Origin: Phaeoceros laevis
Taxonomy: Eukaryota; Anthocerotophyta; Anthocerotopsida; Notothyladales
Direction of reading: 5' to 3'
Length of the DNA stretch: 29,142 bases
Assembly: GCA_049999765.1 (NCBI GenBank)
Contig: JBNGIQ010007616.1
Coordinates: forward strand, 1 to 29,142
Part shown: positions 1 to 11,408 of the stretch, one piece after another
Position numbering within the stretch: the stretch's first letter is position 1
How the letters are laid out: each line of letters starts with the position of its first letter
Notes under the pieces: model-generated
Told to the model about the DNA's origin: nothing
What the model saw: only the letters and a program-made list of their open reading frames with translations
Databases searched by the model: none
Translations under genes and position numbers: made by a program

Positions 1-567
1 AAGTGAAGGCAAGAGAGCCTACCCTGAGTTATCCTCGAGTGAACTTCGCTCATTTTGGTGTAGAACTTGGAGGTCTTTCATCTTCAATGCCATCCGCAGT
101 AAACTTGGGGTAGGGATGCTTCCTCATGGTTGCTTGTTAAGGAAAGAGGCAAATTTTCAAATCTCACCCTAGGGATTCTAAAGGTGTACAGGAAATGTGG
201 GGAACTCAAGTCCAAGGAGTGGCAAACCTTCTCTCCATGCTGAGCTCAAACAATTGTATGCACATTGCACGTGCATTTGGGTTAGTAAGCCTAATGTTGG
301 TTACTAGGTTAATTCCCAGCACTATCTACATACCCAATGCAATATCCCTTAGTTTGTGCCATCGGTGGAAGAGCTTCCACCATGATTGCAAGCTTCAGAG
401 CTATGCACAACAGGCGATGGAGAAGAGGTTTGGCATTGCTTGTGGCTAACATGAGGTCTATCTGCAAACAAACTAAAGGCTTTTTCAGGAATTGCTTCTA
501 GACCACCCCTTTTCACTGCCTGCAACCAGATCCAGCAAGATATTGAAGACGAAATAGCTCACATTGT
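1..567. other. No gene recognised
   Basis: No open frame here shows a recognisable domain. The longest plus-strand frame (195-449, 84 codons) has no family resemblance and no support from a second exon. The stretch may hold 3' flanking sequence of the minus-strand gene that ends at 568. Confidence 0.5.
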
Positions 568-3045
568 TCAACAAATTAAGAACTTTGACACATATATTTG
601 CACCGTCTTTCGTATTAGACATAGAAAATGGCATATAACCTGTTCATTGAAGGTGCTCACAGAGGTTGACGCTTCTCTTGATAGCCCTGCTGCAGCTGAC
701 CGTCGCGAAACCTTTGATGGTGAGTCTCTCAAAAACAGCCAGAACCGACTAACTGCACCCGAACTCTGATGAGAGGTCCTGTCATCCGTTTGCAAGTTTT
801 CACTGACACATTCCAAGGATGAGAGTGCACCGTTTGCTGCCAGATCCCTCAATTCTTTTATCTTTGAGTTGGTTTTGTTATTCCCTTCTGTTGCCGGCAC
901 TGACTCTTTGCTTGCAGATCGTGTTCTTGCCCTCCATTGGCCCCCAGCTTGCTGCAGCAGCGGCGAATCTTGTCCATGATCGCGTCCTATCTGCGATTCC
1001 ATAGCTTTTGAGCTTTTGTTGCTTAAATCACTCTCCTGTTGTCTGTTCCAATCACCAGCTGGCACATGCTGGATTTCCTCCTCTGCTCCTGAAGAAGTTC
1101 CACAGGTGGGCAAGCTTCCAGTGCATGGCCATTGCGGACATAGTAGGTTTCCAATATCAGGCGGCTGAAGAACATCAGGTTGAACTTCACAGCGAGCGTG
1201 AGAAGAGATTTCACTCAGATCTACATCCCAATGTTTTTCAAGCTCTTTTCCAGACAGTCGGGTGATGCTATCTGCACTAGCACCAGCCAATCCATCAACG
1301 GCAGCAATCCCCGGTGCTGCTCCACCTCCTTTCATGGTAAGAGGAGCTGATGCTGAGCCCTCCACAGCTGCATAAGAGCCTCCTTTGGGTGATCGTGGAT
1401 GATTCTTCTTAATCCGATGGCGAAGTAAGAGAAAATTTGACTGAAAGCTAAGCCCACAGACATTGCATGCAAACGTTTGCATGTGACATAACCTGATTAT
1501 ATGAGCTCGCAGTTTTTGCTGAGTTTGAAATTCCTCCCCACAAACAGGGCATCTGTGATGAATCATCCGTGTAACAGCTGTGCTACCAAACCCACTGCTC
1601 TCTCCAACGATTAGGTTGTTTGTGACCTCCATCCCACATGATCTGCCTGACTCTGTTTTGTCAGCCAAGAAAGTAGAGTTCGTACCCCTGTCATTTACCT
1701 CCTGTGTGAACAGGTTAGCACCTTTCTCAGTCGGACTACCCAGCGTAACCCCCAAGTCTGCATCACCAAATGCTACCTCAAGCTGCATTGCTGCCATACC
1801 ATCAGCCATAGGCAAAATGTTGTCTCCATCTTGTGTATTGTCCCCCGTGGACATATTAGCCATCTCGTCTGTTCTTGTATGGAGCTCCACAAGCTCCTGA
1901 GAAATCGTCAAATTGGTGTCATTGTCAGATTGAGGGGCTTTATCTGAGATTGCATCATTTTCACAGATAAGACTTTGTTCGGCAACAGCCACAAGGTGTG
2001 CAGCAGCTTCTTTGAAAGAGCTCCAAGTCTTGCCCTCTGGACTGCACACCCACACAAGGTCAGTAAGGGATACACGGAAGTGGGAGAACATGAACCAACT
2101 TCAAAAATTGTGTATTTCATACTCAGTATAGTCTCTATATTCGAAGTAGTATCGTCCATGTTTTTGTCGCAACCCAACACAGACGGTCCATCCGGAAGGA
2201 AATCCATTGGCAGCCACTATCTTCCTTCTTCTGTGGTCAGAAGTCCATCTACCAACCATATTCTTCAAAAATTCAAAGAGCTTGGCCTCTGATGTATCAC
2301 CCTGCTTCCCTCGCCTCAACCGGGACTGGTCGTCTTGAGCCTCTGTCTTCTCATCTAGGCTCTTTATCTTCTTACCCTGTTTCTCCCCTTCGGATACTTC
2401 TCCTTCCAGCCCTGATGCTTCAGGCAGGCTGATCCTTTTCCTAGTGGGCCTTTCTCGATCCTCGTCCGAGGTGATATCCTGGTCTTTGTCCTCCATTAGC
2501 GTTGCCGCCTCGAGACCAAGCTCAACAGGGCTCCCCTGAAGAAGCGGCCGCGGCTTAAGGTCAGTACCAGAAGGTGGACGAGGAGGTCGACCACGCCGCC
2601 TAGTAGGGCTGGACTCACGCACAACACTCTCTGAGGTTCCAGACACCTTGGAACCGGGTATACGAAGAGGCTCCGAAGGAGACGAACCCTTCCCGACATC
2701 TGCCTCGCCATCCCTCCTAAGCTTCTGGCTTTTGCTGCTGGGATGGTCTCGAAATGTCTGCTTACGGCTTCCAGCACTTTCATTGAAACCGAGCCTTCTC
2801 TCCAGCTTTGGGTCGAGCAGTTCCCTAGTGCGAATGTGCTCCTGATCCAATCCGGTACATACTTCTGCTAGTTGCCCAAACTCATCCTGGGTGAAAGTAT
2901 CCAGGTCCAGCACTGGAATCTTCGAACCTGCAGCTGGAGTGCCCGCCTCAAGGACGTCCTGTGTGAGAATGTTCAGCATACTCCCTCCGTTGTCGGCTCC
3001 TTCAGGCGGAACCAATTCTCCAGATAAATCTGCCATCCCCCGCAC
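568..3045 (-). CDS. MBD8-like nuclear protein: AT-hook, MBD-like segment and two C2H2 zinc fingers
   Basis: Two exons are inferred, 3045-2123 and 2041-568, split by an 81-bp GT-AG intron (2122-2042) with a branch-like CTTAC upstream of the acceptor. Joining them stays in frame and gives 798 aa. The N-terminal block FNESAGSRKQTF (about 87-98) is, from memory, characteristic of the plant MBD8-like family. RRRGRPPRPP (about 149-158) is a canonical AT-hook. At about 278-330 an MBD-like stretch (FPSGWTVCVGLR, then GRYYFEYRDYTDPEGK) is completed only after splicing, which supports the intron. Two C-x2-C-x12-H-x5-H fingers lie at about 472-494 and 500-522. A role as a chromatin or DNA-binding protein follows from these domains; binding to methylated CpG is not established for this class. 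The last 20 or so residues look unconstrained, so the true 3' end could use another intron after about 640. A second in-frame ATG lies at 3036. Intact and probably functional. Confidence 0.78.
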
Positions 3046-4238
3046 ATTCCCCGAACCTTTAATTTATTTGTGAACACCAAAGCAGATTCCTGCAATTACT
3101 CCTAAGAACGCAATGCATCCACGAACCGAAAGGTCGGATCATAACAGCCAGAAAATGGACCCCTGCTAGATATCCTCTTTTCCCTTAAGCTGACGGCTCA
3201 TCTATTAGCCATCTGACACCGAGATGCAGAACCAGTGAGGCACTACACATACCATGCACCAGAGAAAATAAAGTTTCTCCCCATGGTCAACAAAGCAACC
3301 TCAGAAGTGCAACCGCATTGCCAACCGGAGTTCGAGAGGCCGAAGGGGAACAGCATTAGGGCACAACATGCGGAAACAGGTGGAATTTATTGCCGCACAC
3401 CTTGAGCAGGCCAAGCTCGAGTTGCACCGCCAATAGCCACAGCTGCCAAACGTCAGAAAACATACCGGATGGGAATAGTGTACAGCCAAGAGACTGCCGT
3501 GGACATGTATTAGCAGCCACAGCCTTGGTTGGAGCGGAAGGATACCACAATCCGCAAAACCGACAGGGTTTCTGGCGAAGAGACAAACACAAGAGGAGCC
3601 AAGAAGCCCCTGAGAACCGCAGATAGCCAAATCGAGCCAATTTCATTACATCTTGCTTTGAGTGGCACAGCCTCAACCCTACAAAGAGCTGCCGACAGAG
3701 CTGAGGCGGAAGCGCGCTGTCGGGCGACTCCATGGAAGGCATGGCGGCGCTCGGTTCCATGACCTCCAGATTTCGAAGATCGTGTTCGCCCCCATTAAAC
3801 TGGAAGAAACGTTCAAAAGACTAAATAAGAATGCTACTCACCCTGCGGTCTTCGTAGAGCTCCTCAGGCCACGAGCTCCTGCCTCGCTGAATAATCAGTT
3901 TTCAGTCTCAATGAGTAGCTACAAGTGCAGCCTCAAGCAAAGCTCTCACCTACTACTCATCACAAAGAACAAAGAAACATGAGTGAGTGAGTGGGAAGAA
4001 CAAAATCGTCAACCACTTGAGAGAGATCATTGAAGTACAATAGTGGAGAGAGAGAAAGACATAAAGAAACAGATATCCAGGCATGGAGTGCATTAGCTTT
4101 ATGATGTGATTGTGGCATAGGAGAGTCAATCATCCATGTAGTACATAACCAAGAGCATGTCTTCCTTACTTCAAAGAGCTGAGTTCCAATGTACAACTTG
4201 CACGGAAACAATACATGCCACTCTGTGGCCTGAAGTCG
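3046..4238. other. Upstream flank of the MBD8-like gene; no coding gene supported
   Basis: The first few hundred bases should hold the 5' UTR and promoter of the minus-strand gene that starts at 3045. A 134-codon minus frame (3356-3760) begins with closely spaced Met codons and has a single CxxC, but matches no family I recognise. Overlapping frames of similar length exist on both strands, so none is called. It could be an upstream non-coding exon. Confidence 0.4.
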
Positions 4239-5570
4239 CTTGTCTCCATTCAGACTTAGGGATCATCTTGTTACCTCCGAGTAGTCTTTTCTATAGCTGG
4301 AGTAAGGGAAAAGGAGGTGGTTGTGAGGGATCTTTGCTGGAGATGGGTGGGTCCATGATCGTATCACTTGCTTGAGGGAACAATTTGTGGCAAGTGTTCT
4401 CCTGAGAATTGTTAACCCCTTTCCTTAAAGCCACTTCACCCTCGGACACCAAATTAGTATACCCAGGCTTTGGTGCCACCAAAACATTTGAAGGGGGCTT
4501 GTCTCCAATTAGACATGGAGATCTTCTTCATTCCTCCACCTCTAATTGAAGGGAGAAATGTGTTGTTGGGAGGGATCCAGATCCATGATGTGATGAAGCA
4601 ACAGTTTGTGGTGTCCAAGTGTTGTGCTAAGAATTTGTGATTCTTTTCTTTGTGACCACTTCACCTTGAACACCATATCATTTTAGGTTGACTTGGATAC
4701 CGCTCCAATGGCCTTGAAGGTGCTTGTTTCCAATTAGACTTACGAATCTTCTTCATTCCTCCACCTCATCCTTGAAGTCCCTCGTGTGGTTCCTTGTTTT
4801 TACTTTGCCTTGTCCATGCTTGTGGCTGCTGCTGCTGCACAGCCAGCATGCTGGGTTTTTGGTCTTTTTCCTGATTCAGGTCTGCACAGGTTTAGGTTGC
4901 CTTGTTCAGGTTCGCTATTGCACAGTCAGTCATGCACGTAAGTCTGATTATGTTGCTGCCGTGGTCAGCTGGGCAGCAGGCCTTTTGTGGCTTTTTATAG
5001 AATGCATAGTTCAACCTGCTAGTTTATGAATGTAGATCTATGCTGCATCATGAAATGTAAGCTTGGTCTTGTGTCGTAGCACGACTGGATATAGCAAAGA
5101 TGCTATGTAGCACGACAGTTCCTCTAACTTGAAAGGGGTCCTTGGAAGGGATCCTTGCGGTACCTACATAAGTGGGTCTATGATCTCTCACCAAGTGGAT
5201 GAGGGATCGATTTGTGGCAAGTGGTATGCTGAGCCCTTTCTAATCAGTTCACTCTAAAACACCAATCTACTTTATACTTGTTCAACTTGCTCAATCTGAA
5301 AAAATTTGGAAAATTTACTGAGTCGGTCTACTGCCAGCTAATGAAGGCGGCAGTCGCAAGACTGCTGCTCTCATTAGCGCACATCAAGTGGCAGCGCGCC
5401 CAATTCCCATGAGGAGTCGTCTCGGCGATTCCCATGAGGAGTCGTCTCGGTGTGACCACCAGACTACTACTAGATGTCACTCCAATGGCCTTGAAGTGGC
5501 TTGTCTTCAGTAGGACTTGGAAATCCTCATCATTCCTCCACCTCTTTCCTCCTTTAGCCTCCTGAAGCAT
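4239..5570. repeat. Degenerate tandem/interspersed repeat, unit about 230-260 bp, three to four copies
   Basis: A marker segment resembling GCTTGTCTCCAATTAGACTT, followed by a TTCATTCCTCCACCTC-like tract, recurs near 4239, 4497, 4727 and 5499. Between these marks other blocks also recur: a GGGATCC-like start, AACAATTTGTGGCAAGTG or equivalent, and a CCACTTCACC...ACACCA block near 4430, 4655 and 5243. The third unit appears interrupted by about 350 bp of unrelated sequence (about 4790-5130). Divergence is high, so the array is old. No coding capacity or terminal repeats of a known element could be recognised. Confidence 0.6.
5403..5452. repeat. 25-bp tandem duplication, two copies
   Basis: ATTCCCATGAGGAGTCGTCT starts at 5403 and again at 5428. 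The two 25-base units differ at one base near the end. Confidence 0.9.
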
Positions 5571-6058
5571 GTCTTGTAGCTTTCATAGACATGCTATGAT
5601 ATGGTTAATAAATTGGAGAAGCAAGATGAATGTGTCCTTGCCTTTAATGTTTAAAGGAGAGGCAAACTCTAGCTATTTAACCCAGTTTTCCAAGTTAATG
5701 GAGCTAGAGAATTCTATCAATCATGTCTCAGTCACAGCACAGCACTACTCTGGGCCTTAACAATTCAAAGTGCTAGATTTACAATTTTCAAACCAAGTTA
5801 TTTTGGCCGAAAGAGAAATGCTTGAAATCATAGTTACAAGATATATCCAAGTGTCTAGATAGGTCACAAGCAAGCCAACATAAATTGATTCTGAAGGTGA
5901 AATGGCTAGAAAAGATTTACAAATCCTCAACACAAAACACACGCAACAAATTATCCCTCATACACCTAATGAGATCAAAGACCAGCCTATCTACAGCAAT
6001 GATCCCTCCTCGCAACCACCCTTCTTCCTTACTCCGTCTAGATCTGCACTCTTTCTTT

Positions 6059-6585
6059 GAAATTCCATGGCTAGAGGTCTTTTTGTTGAGGTTGTCCAAT
6101 AAAAGTGTTCAGAATGGTCAGTCTGATCTCCTTCTATGCCTATACTACTTGCATCATATATGAGACTCAGTGATATTGCTTTAGCAAATGCTGCCAAGAA
6201 ATGGTAGCATGAGCACTTGATTCAAATATGGTGTCCATCAACATAACGAAATTCCATGTCTAAAGGTCTTTTTGTTGAGGTTGTCGAACAAAATCACATA
6301 GAATGGTCACTCTGATCTCCTTCTATGCTTATGNNNNNNNNNNTCACATAGAATGGTCACTCTGATCTCCTTCTATGCTTATGCTATTCGCATCATATAG
6401 GAGCGACATTGCTTCAGCAAATGCTGCCAAGAAATGGTAGCATGACCACTTGTTGAGGTTGTCCAATATAATCGTGTAGAATGGTCAGTTTCATCTCCTT
6501 CTATGCCCATACTATTCGCGTCATATAGGAGTGACATTGCTGCCAAGAAATGGTAGCATGAGCAGTTAATTCAAAAATGGAGTCC
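6059..6585. repeat. Degenerate tandem repeat, unit about 189 bp, three copies
   Basis: GAAATTCCATGK-type starts occur at 6059 and 6248, 189 bases apart. The internal mark TGTTGAGGTTGTC occurs at 6084, 6273 and 6451. Each unit also carries AGAATGGTCA, TCTCCTTCTATGC and GCTGCCAAGAAATGGTAGCA. The third unit lacks its start and is shorter. The array contains the assembly gap, so its true copy number is uncertain. No coding function seen. Confidence 0.8.
6334..6343. other. Assembly gap (10 N) flanked by an identical 40-bp sequence
   Basis: Ten Ns separate two identical 40-base stretches (6294-6333 and 6344-6383) inside the tandem array. This is what results when two contigs whose ends overlap are scaffolded without being merged, or when a repeat array is collapsed. 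The real gap may be zero or negative, or may hide further repeat units. Confidence 0.85.
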
Positions 6586-7725
6586 AACAACGGAACTTGG
6601 TACTCCGACTACCAGATCGTCTTGTCATTTTGGACGGTCAATGTAAAATTGCTCATGAGGCGACCTTACGGCATTAAGCACCACATAACTTTTCATTTGT
6701 CTTCCTACCAATTGCCATCATCATCATCATCGTCCACCATGATGGTGAATCTCGCTTGTACTGCTTCCAGAATTTTCTAAAGGGCTGCTGCTTTCAAGAA
6801 GCCGTTGTTTGCAAGCATGGCAAGTATACTTCAATGCCTTCATTCATTCAATGCCTCAAATTTTGGGAAAGGCAACACGGTAGGCGGCACCTTACTACTA
6901 CTACTACAACAAATGTAGTGCTGAGCTAGATGTTGTGGTAAAGAACTACTAAGCTCACCAGCGGGGCGTAGGTCCCTAGGCATGCAATCACATGCATGCT
7001 TTTGTTCATACATGCACATGCTTTCACTCATGAACAGAATCGCCTCCAATATTTACAAGAGGGCGTGCCGAGCCTTGTGCATCCATTGGGGAATGCACTG
7101 AACGAGTCAAAGTTCCAGACTCTGAAACTAACTCGAGGCTACCTCGCCACCTGGTTTGACACCACAAGGGTGAGTTAGTGAACCCGTTGATGCGAGGAAC
7201 TGCTATGATTAGAAGAAGAACGAGTGTAATTCCGTGTCTGAGGCAATAAGACTGCCAAAATCAACCGCGTACGCTTGCGCATATTTCCGTGACCGGGACT
7301 CTAAACGGACCACACGGCTGCTAATTGGCGAAAATTCCAGACCAGGAGTTGGGATCAAGGGCTTGCCAAGGGCAAGAAAGATGCCAAAAGCCACAGAAAA
7401 ATGATGGCACAAATGCTACTGTCTTCAGCGAGAGCCCTGCTTGTGCAAAGGACGACTACGTGCTTTGAAGTTCTACTATCATGTACATCTACTTGGATGC
7501 CCAGAGTGACCGAGCAGTCCTGGAAATGTCCCGGCTACACATTTGGGCGCTGCAGGATGACCATCCATTTGTTGGCGCGTGGAAGCGCTAATGCCTGCTC
7601 GCCACCTGGGTCCTTTTACCCTGTTCCGCTTGCAAGAACAGGGAAGCCTAGACCTACAGCTATGTCAAGGTTTCGGTGACGATCGAGAAAAGAAGTTCAG
7701 ACCATCCCTTGGCACACCGGAGAGA
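6586..7725. other. No gene recognised; short simple repeats
   Basis: There is an ATC trinucleotide run near 6718-6735 and an ACT run near 6891-6906. Short frames on both strands have no recognisable domain. Several CATGCA-like words cluster near 6980-7022, but too little is present to call a regulatory element. Confidence 0.45.
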
Positions 7726-7814
7726 AAGAGTTTGTCGAACAGTTTACAACGGCTGGCGTTAGTGACTTTGTTGAATTACAACGCCAGCCGTTGTAAACTG
7801 TTCGACAAACTCTT
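7726..7814. repeat. Perfect 35-bp inverted repeat with a 19-nt loop
   Basis: The left arm (7726-7760) is the exact reverse complement of the right arm (7780-7814). The loop-proximal segment (about 7765-7790) is the reverse complement of sequence found in normal orientation at about 9782-9805, so the right half looks like an inverted copy made in place. The arms have no mismatch, so the event is young relative to the other repeats here. It could form a long RNA hairpin if transcribed. Confidence 0.92.
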
Positions 7815-8050
7815 ACAGTCGTGTCACGACTACTTACTACGAAGGCTAGGATTTGTGCATGTTTGAAGTGCTTGCAGTTTCGTGTCCGACACCTTCTAAA
7901 GCCTCAGCTCTCATGCATTTAGACTCACCGGAAAATGCCTACTTGAGTCCGGCTCCAGTATGTCGCTATTCCTTGAATTCATACCTGTTTTGATGAGGTC
8001 CAGAAGGCATTGATATGGAGGCATTACAGGCAGCCAGCGTGCACACGTAG

Positions 8051-9220
8051 CTAAGACTGAAGACCACGAAGAGCCTCCTCCTTTCGCAACAGAGTTTGCT
8101 CATGGAGTGGGTCCTTTTTCAGAGCCTGGATGGAGTCCCAGAGGGCCTCGTGGTATTTCCCGAGGCGAAGCCATGCATCTGCTCTGTTTGAGAATGCCAG
8201 CAGATACTGTTTGGACAGCTGGGTTTCTGTCCATGGCCACCCGGAAGCATCCTCAGGCGGGCTAGCACCCTCACCATCATGATCAGCCTCTGCCCCCTTC
8301 GAATTCTCCGGCTCCGTCTTCTCCAGCTTTTTCAATGCTTTCTTTCTCTGTTTCCTTGCACGCTGGTTCAGCGCCAAGAAATAGTTACACGCCAGGATGG
8401 CTGAATCATAGTAACCAATCGCACCTTCAAAATTCCCCTCAGCAAACTGCCGGTTGCCCTCAGTTTGCAGAAAATCTGGAGGAGCTTGGAGGTGCCACCA
8501 GCCATCTCCTCCGTTTGAGGTAGTACCTGGGCCGCTTGCAACATCTTCGCCTGACTTGGGCTTCGTAACCTCCGAAGGAAAGCATGGGACGACTTCAATA
8601 TTTAAAGGATTTTCTACGCGCAAGGAAATTCGTCCATCAGTGTCTGTCAAAAGATACGGTTCCTTCGCAGCCACCTTCTGGCCAAACCTACACATTTCAA
8701 CCACTTTGTTTGAGTTGTAGCTTATGGTCATTGCAATTGCTTTTCCAGTGGTATCCTCCAGTACCGTCTGCATCACAGCCTCATGGTATCCACGCACGCA
8801 AAATTTGCCATACAGCACACAACCACGGTGTGTGTAGTCCAATTTCATTTCCCTGAGCAGCACAACACAATGTTCACACTCCAGATCGACCAATCCTTAG
8901 CGTTTGTGAGTTCAGCCAGACTTTCGAACCAATTAGAAGCAATTGCATGCCAATCGAAGATCTATTCAGCTCTTCAATGCACAATGTTTACTAGGCTAGG
9001 AAGAGCAAACGTGCCTGAGTCCAAATTCACGGAGGCTGGAGAGGGGAGCTGACTGCCGCATAGCATCGATGGCGCTCACACTTGCGGGAACTGAAATAGC
9101 AGAAGGTTGGCCTTGGAACAACTTGAAGTAGGACTCCTGCTGCTTGTGGAAACGCATCACTGGATAGTTCTCGAAATTCCTCGAGCCTTTGATCGTCTCC
9201 TCGTTCGGGTGGATCATCAT
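8051..9220 (-). CDS. TPR protein resembling the N-terminal half of plant TPR-SET proteins (copy 1)
   Basis: Two exons are inferred, 9220-9015 and 8852-8051, giving 335 aa. The intron (9014-8853, 162 bp) has an AG|GC donor and CAG acceptor; only this junction keeps the frame, and the same junction fits both paralogues. Exon 1 holds a helical stretch (EETIKGSRNFENYPVMRFHK). Exon 2 opens with a conserved beta-rich region (THRGCVLYGKFCVRGY, AAKEPYLLTDTDGRISLRVENP) like that preceding the TPRs in plant TPR-SET proteins. TPR-like helices lie at about 194-227 (EGNRQFAEGNFEGAIGYYD) and about 283-335 (FSNRADAWLRLGKYHEAL), separated by a Lys/Glu-rich linker. There is no SET or MYND domain; the frame stops just after the last TPR helix. 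A protein-protein adaptor role is plausible. Start chosen at the ATG aligned with copy 3; 9217 and an upstream in-frame ATG at 9280 are alternatives. Confidence 0.72.
8853..9014 (-). other. Predicted GC-AG intron of TPR copy 1
   Basis: The donor reads CTCAG|GCACGT and the acceptor GCTCAG|GG. A GT donor nearby (CAC|GT) would break the frame. The split codon AG|G (Arg) is kept in all three TPR paralogues (introns 10817-10957 and 20861-21023 in the others). Confidence 0.6.
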
Positions 9221-9353
9221 CTTGCAAGTCATCCTGGGACGGGTCCGCCAAATGCGCAATCTTGTGTGATGGTCCCTCACGACAGTGCGGCCTCACAGCG
9301 AAGTCTCCGATCTCGGACAGAAACCAAGGCCGAACCAGCTGAACATTATCCAA

Positions 9354-10020
9354 GGGGGTTAGGGCTTTAGTGGCGTCTCATCATTGAGTACTTCCTCCCT
9401 TTCACGTCCCGGGTGTAAGGAACATCTGCGCTCTGCAGTACGGAGGGGTAAAACATGGTCGATTGGGAGCTGAGAAATGCTCAGATTCGAGCACTATTTC
9501 TGGTTACCAAGGGCCTGGAAGAAGATGTCTTGAAAGGACCACATTCTCGGGAGAGGTCGACTGGTATCTGGACTTTATTGTGATCAATCCAGCATCATAG
9601 CTCATAAAATTTCCAGAGCCGTCTCTTCAGATGCGGAATTGGCTGAGGGTACAGAACAGCTCCTGCCGTTCGATAAGGCAAGCCAAAGGCCTCTAAAAAC
9701 CTGCTAGCTAGCAAGTCATTCCCGCTAGGGCTTGTATTCTACCGGCATGATTGGCACAAGCAAAGCTTTGCACACCGCTTTACGGTTGGCGTTGTAATTC
9801 AACAAAAGTTCCAAAGGATTTGACGAGGTTCCAATTCCAGCCAGGTTTATGTTGGACTACGAATGCTGAACTCTCACCGAACTAAAACATGTATACATCG
9901 TTATCCAAGACAAGGGCTGAAAAATTCCCTGCGCAGTCCGGCTTCAAAATCTGCACACCATTCGTTCAATGCCTACTTCAAAACCTGTCCAGGATGTTCT
10001 ACACATACTAGCTATTTTCC
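9354..10020. other. Spacer between TPR copies 1 and 2; no gene seen
   Basis: This holds the presumed promoter of TPR copy 1. Its first bases (CCAAGGGGGTTAGGGCTT) resemble the sequence just upstream of copy 3 (about 21349-21368). Around 9782-9845 it shares a diverged segment with about 21800-21840, upstream of copy 3, and with the fold-back at 7726-7814. No open frame of note. Confidence 0.5.
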
Positions 10021-11183
10021 CTAGGCCTCGAGCCCACGAAGAGCCTTCTCATGACGGACCAGGCTCTTCTGATGTGTGGGATCACGTCTCAGTGCATCGA
10101 CGCAGTCATCGTGAGCCTCCTTATATTTGCCGAGACGAAGCCACGCTTCTGCTCTGTTTGAGTATGCCAGCGCATACGCGGTGGACAGCTGGGCATCTGT
10201 CCACCCGGAAGCCTCCTTCTGATCAGGCGGGCTACCACCCTCACCATGATCATTTGTCCCCTTGTCCTTCTTCTTCTTGAGCTTCTTGGATGCTGCCCTA
10301 GCCTGACGTTTGCGTGCATCCTGATTCTCCTTCGAGAACTCGTCACAAGATGCGATGGCAAGACCATAGTAGGTAATCGCACCTTCAAAATTCCTCTCTG
10401 CAAACTGCCGGTTTCCCTCACTTCGCAGAAAATCTGGAGGGGCTTGAAGGCCCAGCCAACCATCTCCATCATCTGCGGCACCTGCTCCGCCTGGAACACC
10501 ATTGCCTGCCTCGGACTTCCCATCGCCACTTGTCTCTGAAGGAAATTTAGTCACAACCTCTATGTCTTTTGGGTTCTCCACCCTCAAGGAGATACGTCCA
10601 TCAGTGTTTGTCAGCAGATACGGTTCCTTCACAGCCACCTTCTGGCCAAACCGACACTTTTCAACCACATCGTCCGAGTCGTAGCATATGGTCATGGCTA
10701 TTCCTCTTCCAGTGGTGTCCTCCAGTACCGTGCGTATCACAGTCTCATTGTATGGACGGACACGGAATTTTCCATACAGCACATAGCCACGGTGTTTGTG
10801 GTCCAACCTCATTTTCCTGGAAGCACAACACAAGATCACACTTTAGAGCGCGACCGATCGCATTCGTTTGTGACTTCAGCTACAAGTTCGAACCAGATCT
10901 AAAGCACCAAATATTCCAAGCGAAGTGAGCATAACCAGTAGCTCTGGGCAGACGTGCCTGAGTTCGATTTCACGGAGGCTGGACAGGGGAGCTGTCTGCC
11001 GCAATGCCTCCTAGGGGCTTATACTCGGAGGAACTTGCGTTTGAGCGAAATAAGGTAGGCTTTGGAACGCCTTGCCAACAGACTTGAAGAAAGACTCCTG
11101 CTGCTTGTGGAAATGTATCACCGGATACTTCTCGAAGCTCCTCGACCCTTTGATCGTCTCAGCATGCGGCCGGACAAAAACAT
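10021..11183 (-). pseudogene. TPR protein, copy 2, with disrupted first exon
   Basis: Exon 2 (10816-10021, 265 codons plus the split codon) is fully open. It keeps the THRG/KEPYLLTNTDGRISLRVENP region, TPR helices EGNRQFAERNFEGAITYYG and YSNRAEAWLRLGKYKEAH, and a Lys-rich linker (KKLKKKKDK). Exon 1 (about 11183-10958) aligns with copies 1 and 3 (FEKYPVIHFHKQQESFFK, then TAPLSSLREIELR) but has two lesions: two extra bases just after the ATG (11183-11181) shift the frame, and an in-frame TAG lies at 11013-11011 where copy 3 has Ala. A shorter protein could start inside exon 2 (Met codons at 10839 or about 10811), so it may be a truncated gene rather than dead. Linker divergence with a fully open exon 2 suggests recent loss. 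Confidence 0.65.
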
Positions 11184-11408
11184 CTTGCCGAGTCTGCGCT
11201 TACAGGTGTGATCGTCTCTCAGGATGGCGCGGCCTCAGAGCAGCAAGATACATGTCCGAGAACAGAAACCAAGGCTCAAGGGGTTTAGGCCAGCTTAGGG
11301 CTTAGGCAACCCGTTACGTCTCACTGATGAGTACGGCGCCACTTCACGGCCCGATGCGAGAGAAGGTGTATAAAAATTAATGATGATGATAAATTTATGG
11401 GAGCTTCC

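Noticed and set aside
3356-3760. 134-codon minus-strand frame with clustered Met codons
   Set aside because: No domain, overlapping frames of similar length on both strands, and no splice partner found; possibly a non-coding upstream exon.
4724-5029. 101-codon plus-strand frame rich in Leu/Trp, resembling membrane segments
   Set aside because: Lies within a repeat region; hydrophobicity comes from T-rich sequence, and there is no family resemblance.
8926-8942. GGTTCGAA-like tRNA B box on the minus strand (also near 10890)
   Set aside because: No A box or cloverleaf partner at the right spacing; lies in the TPR introns.
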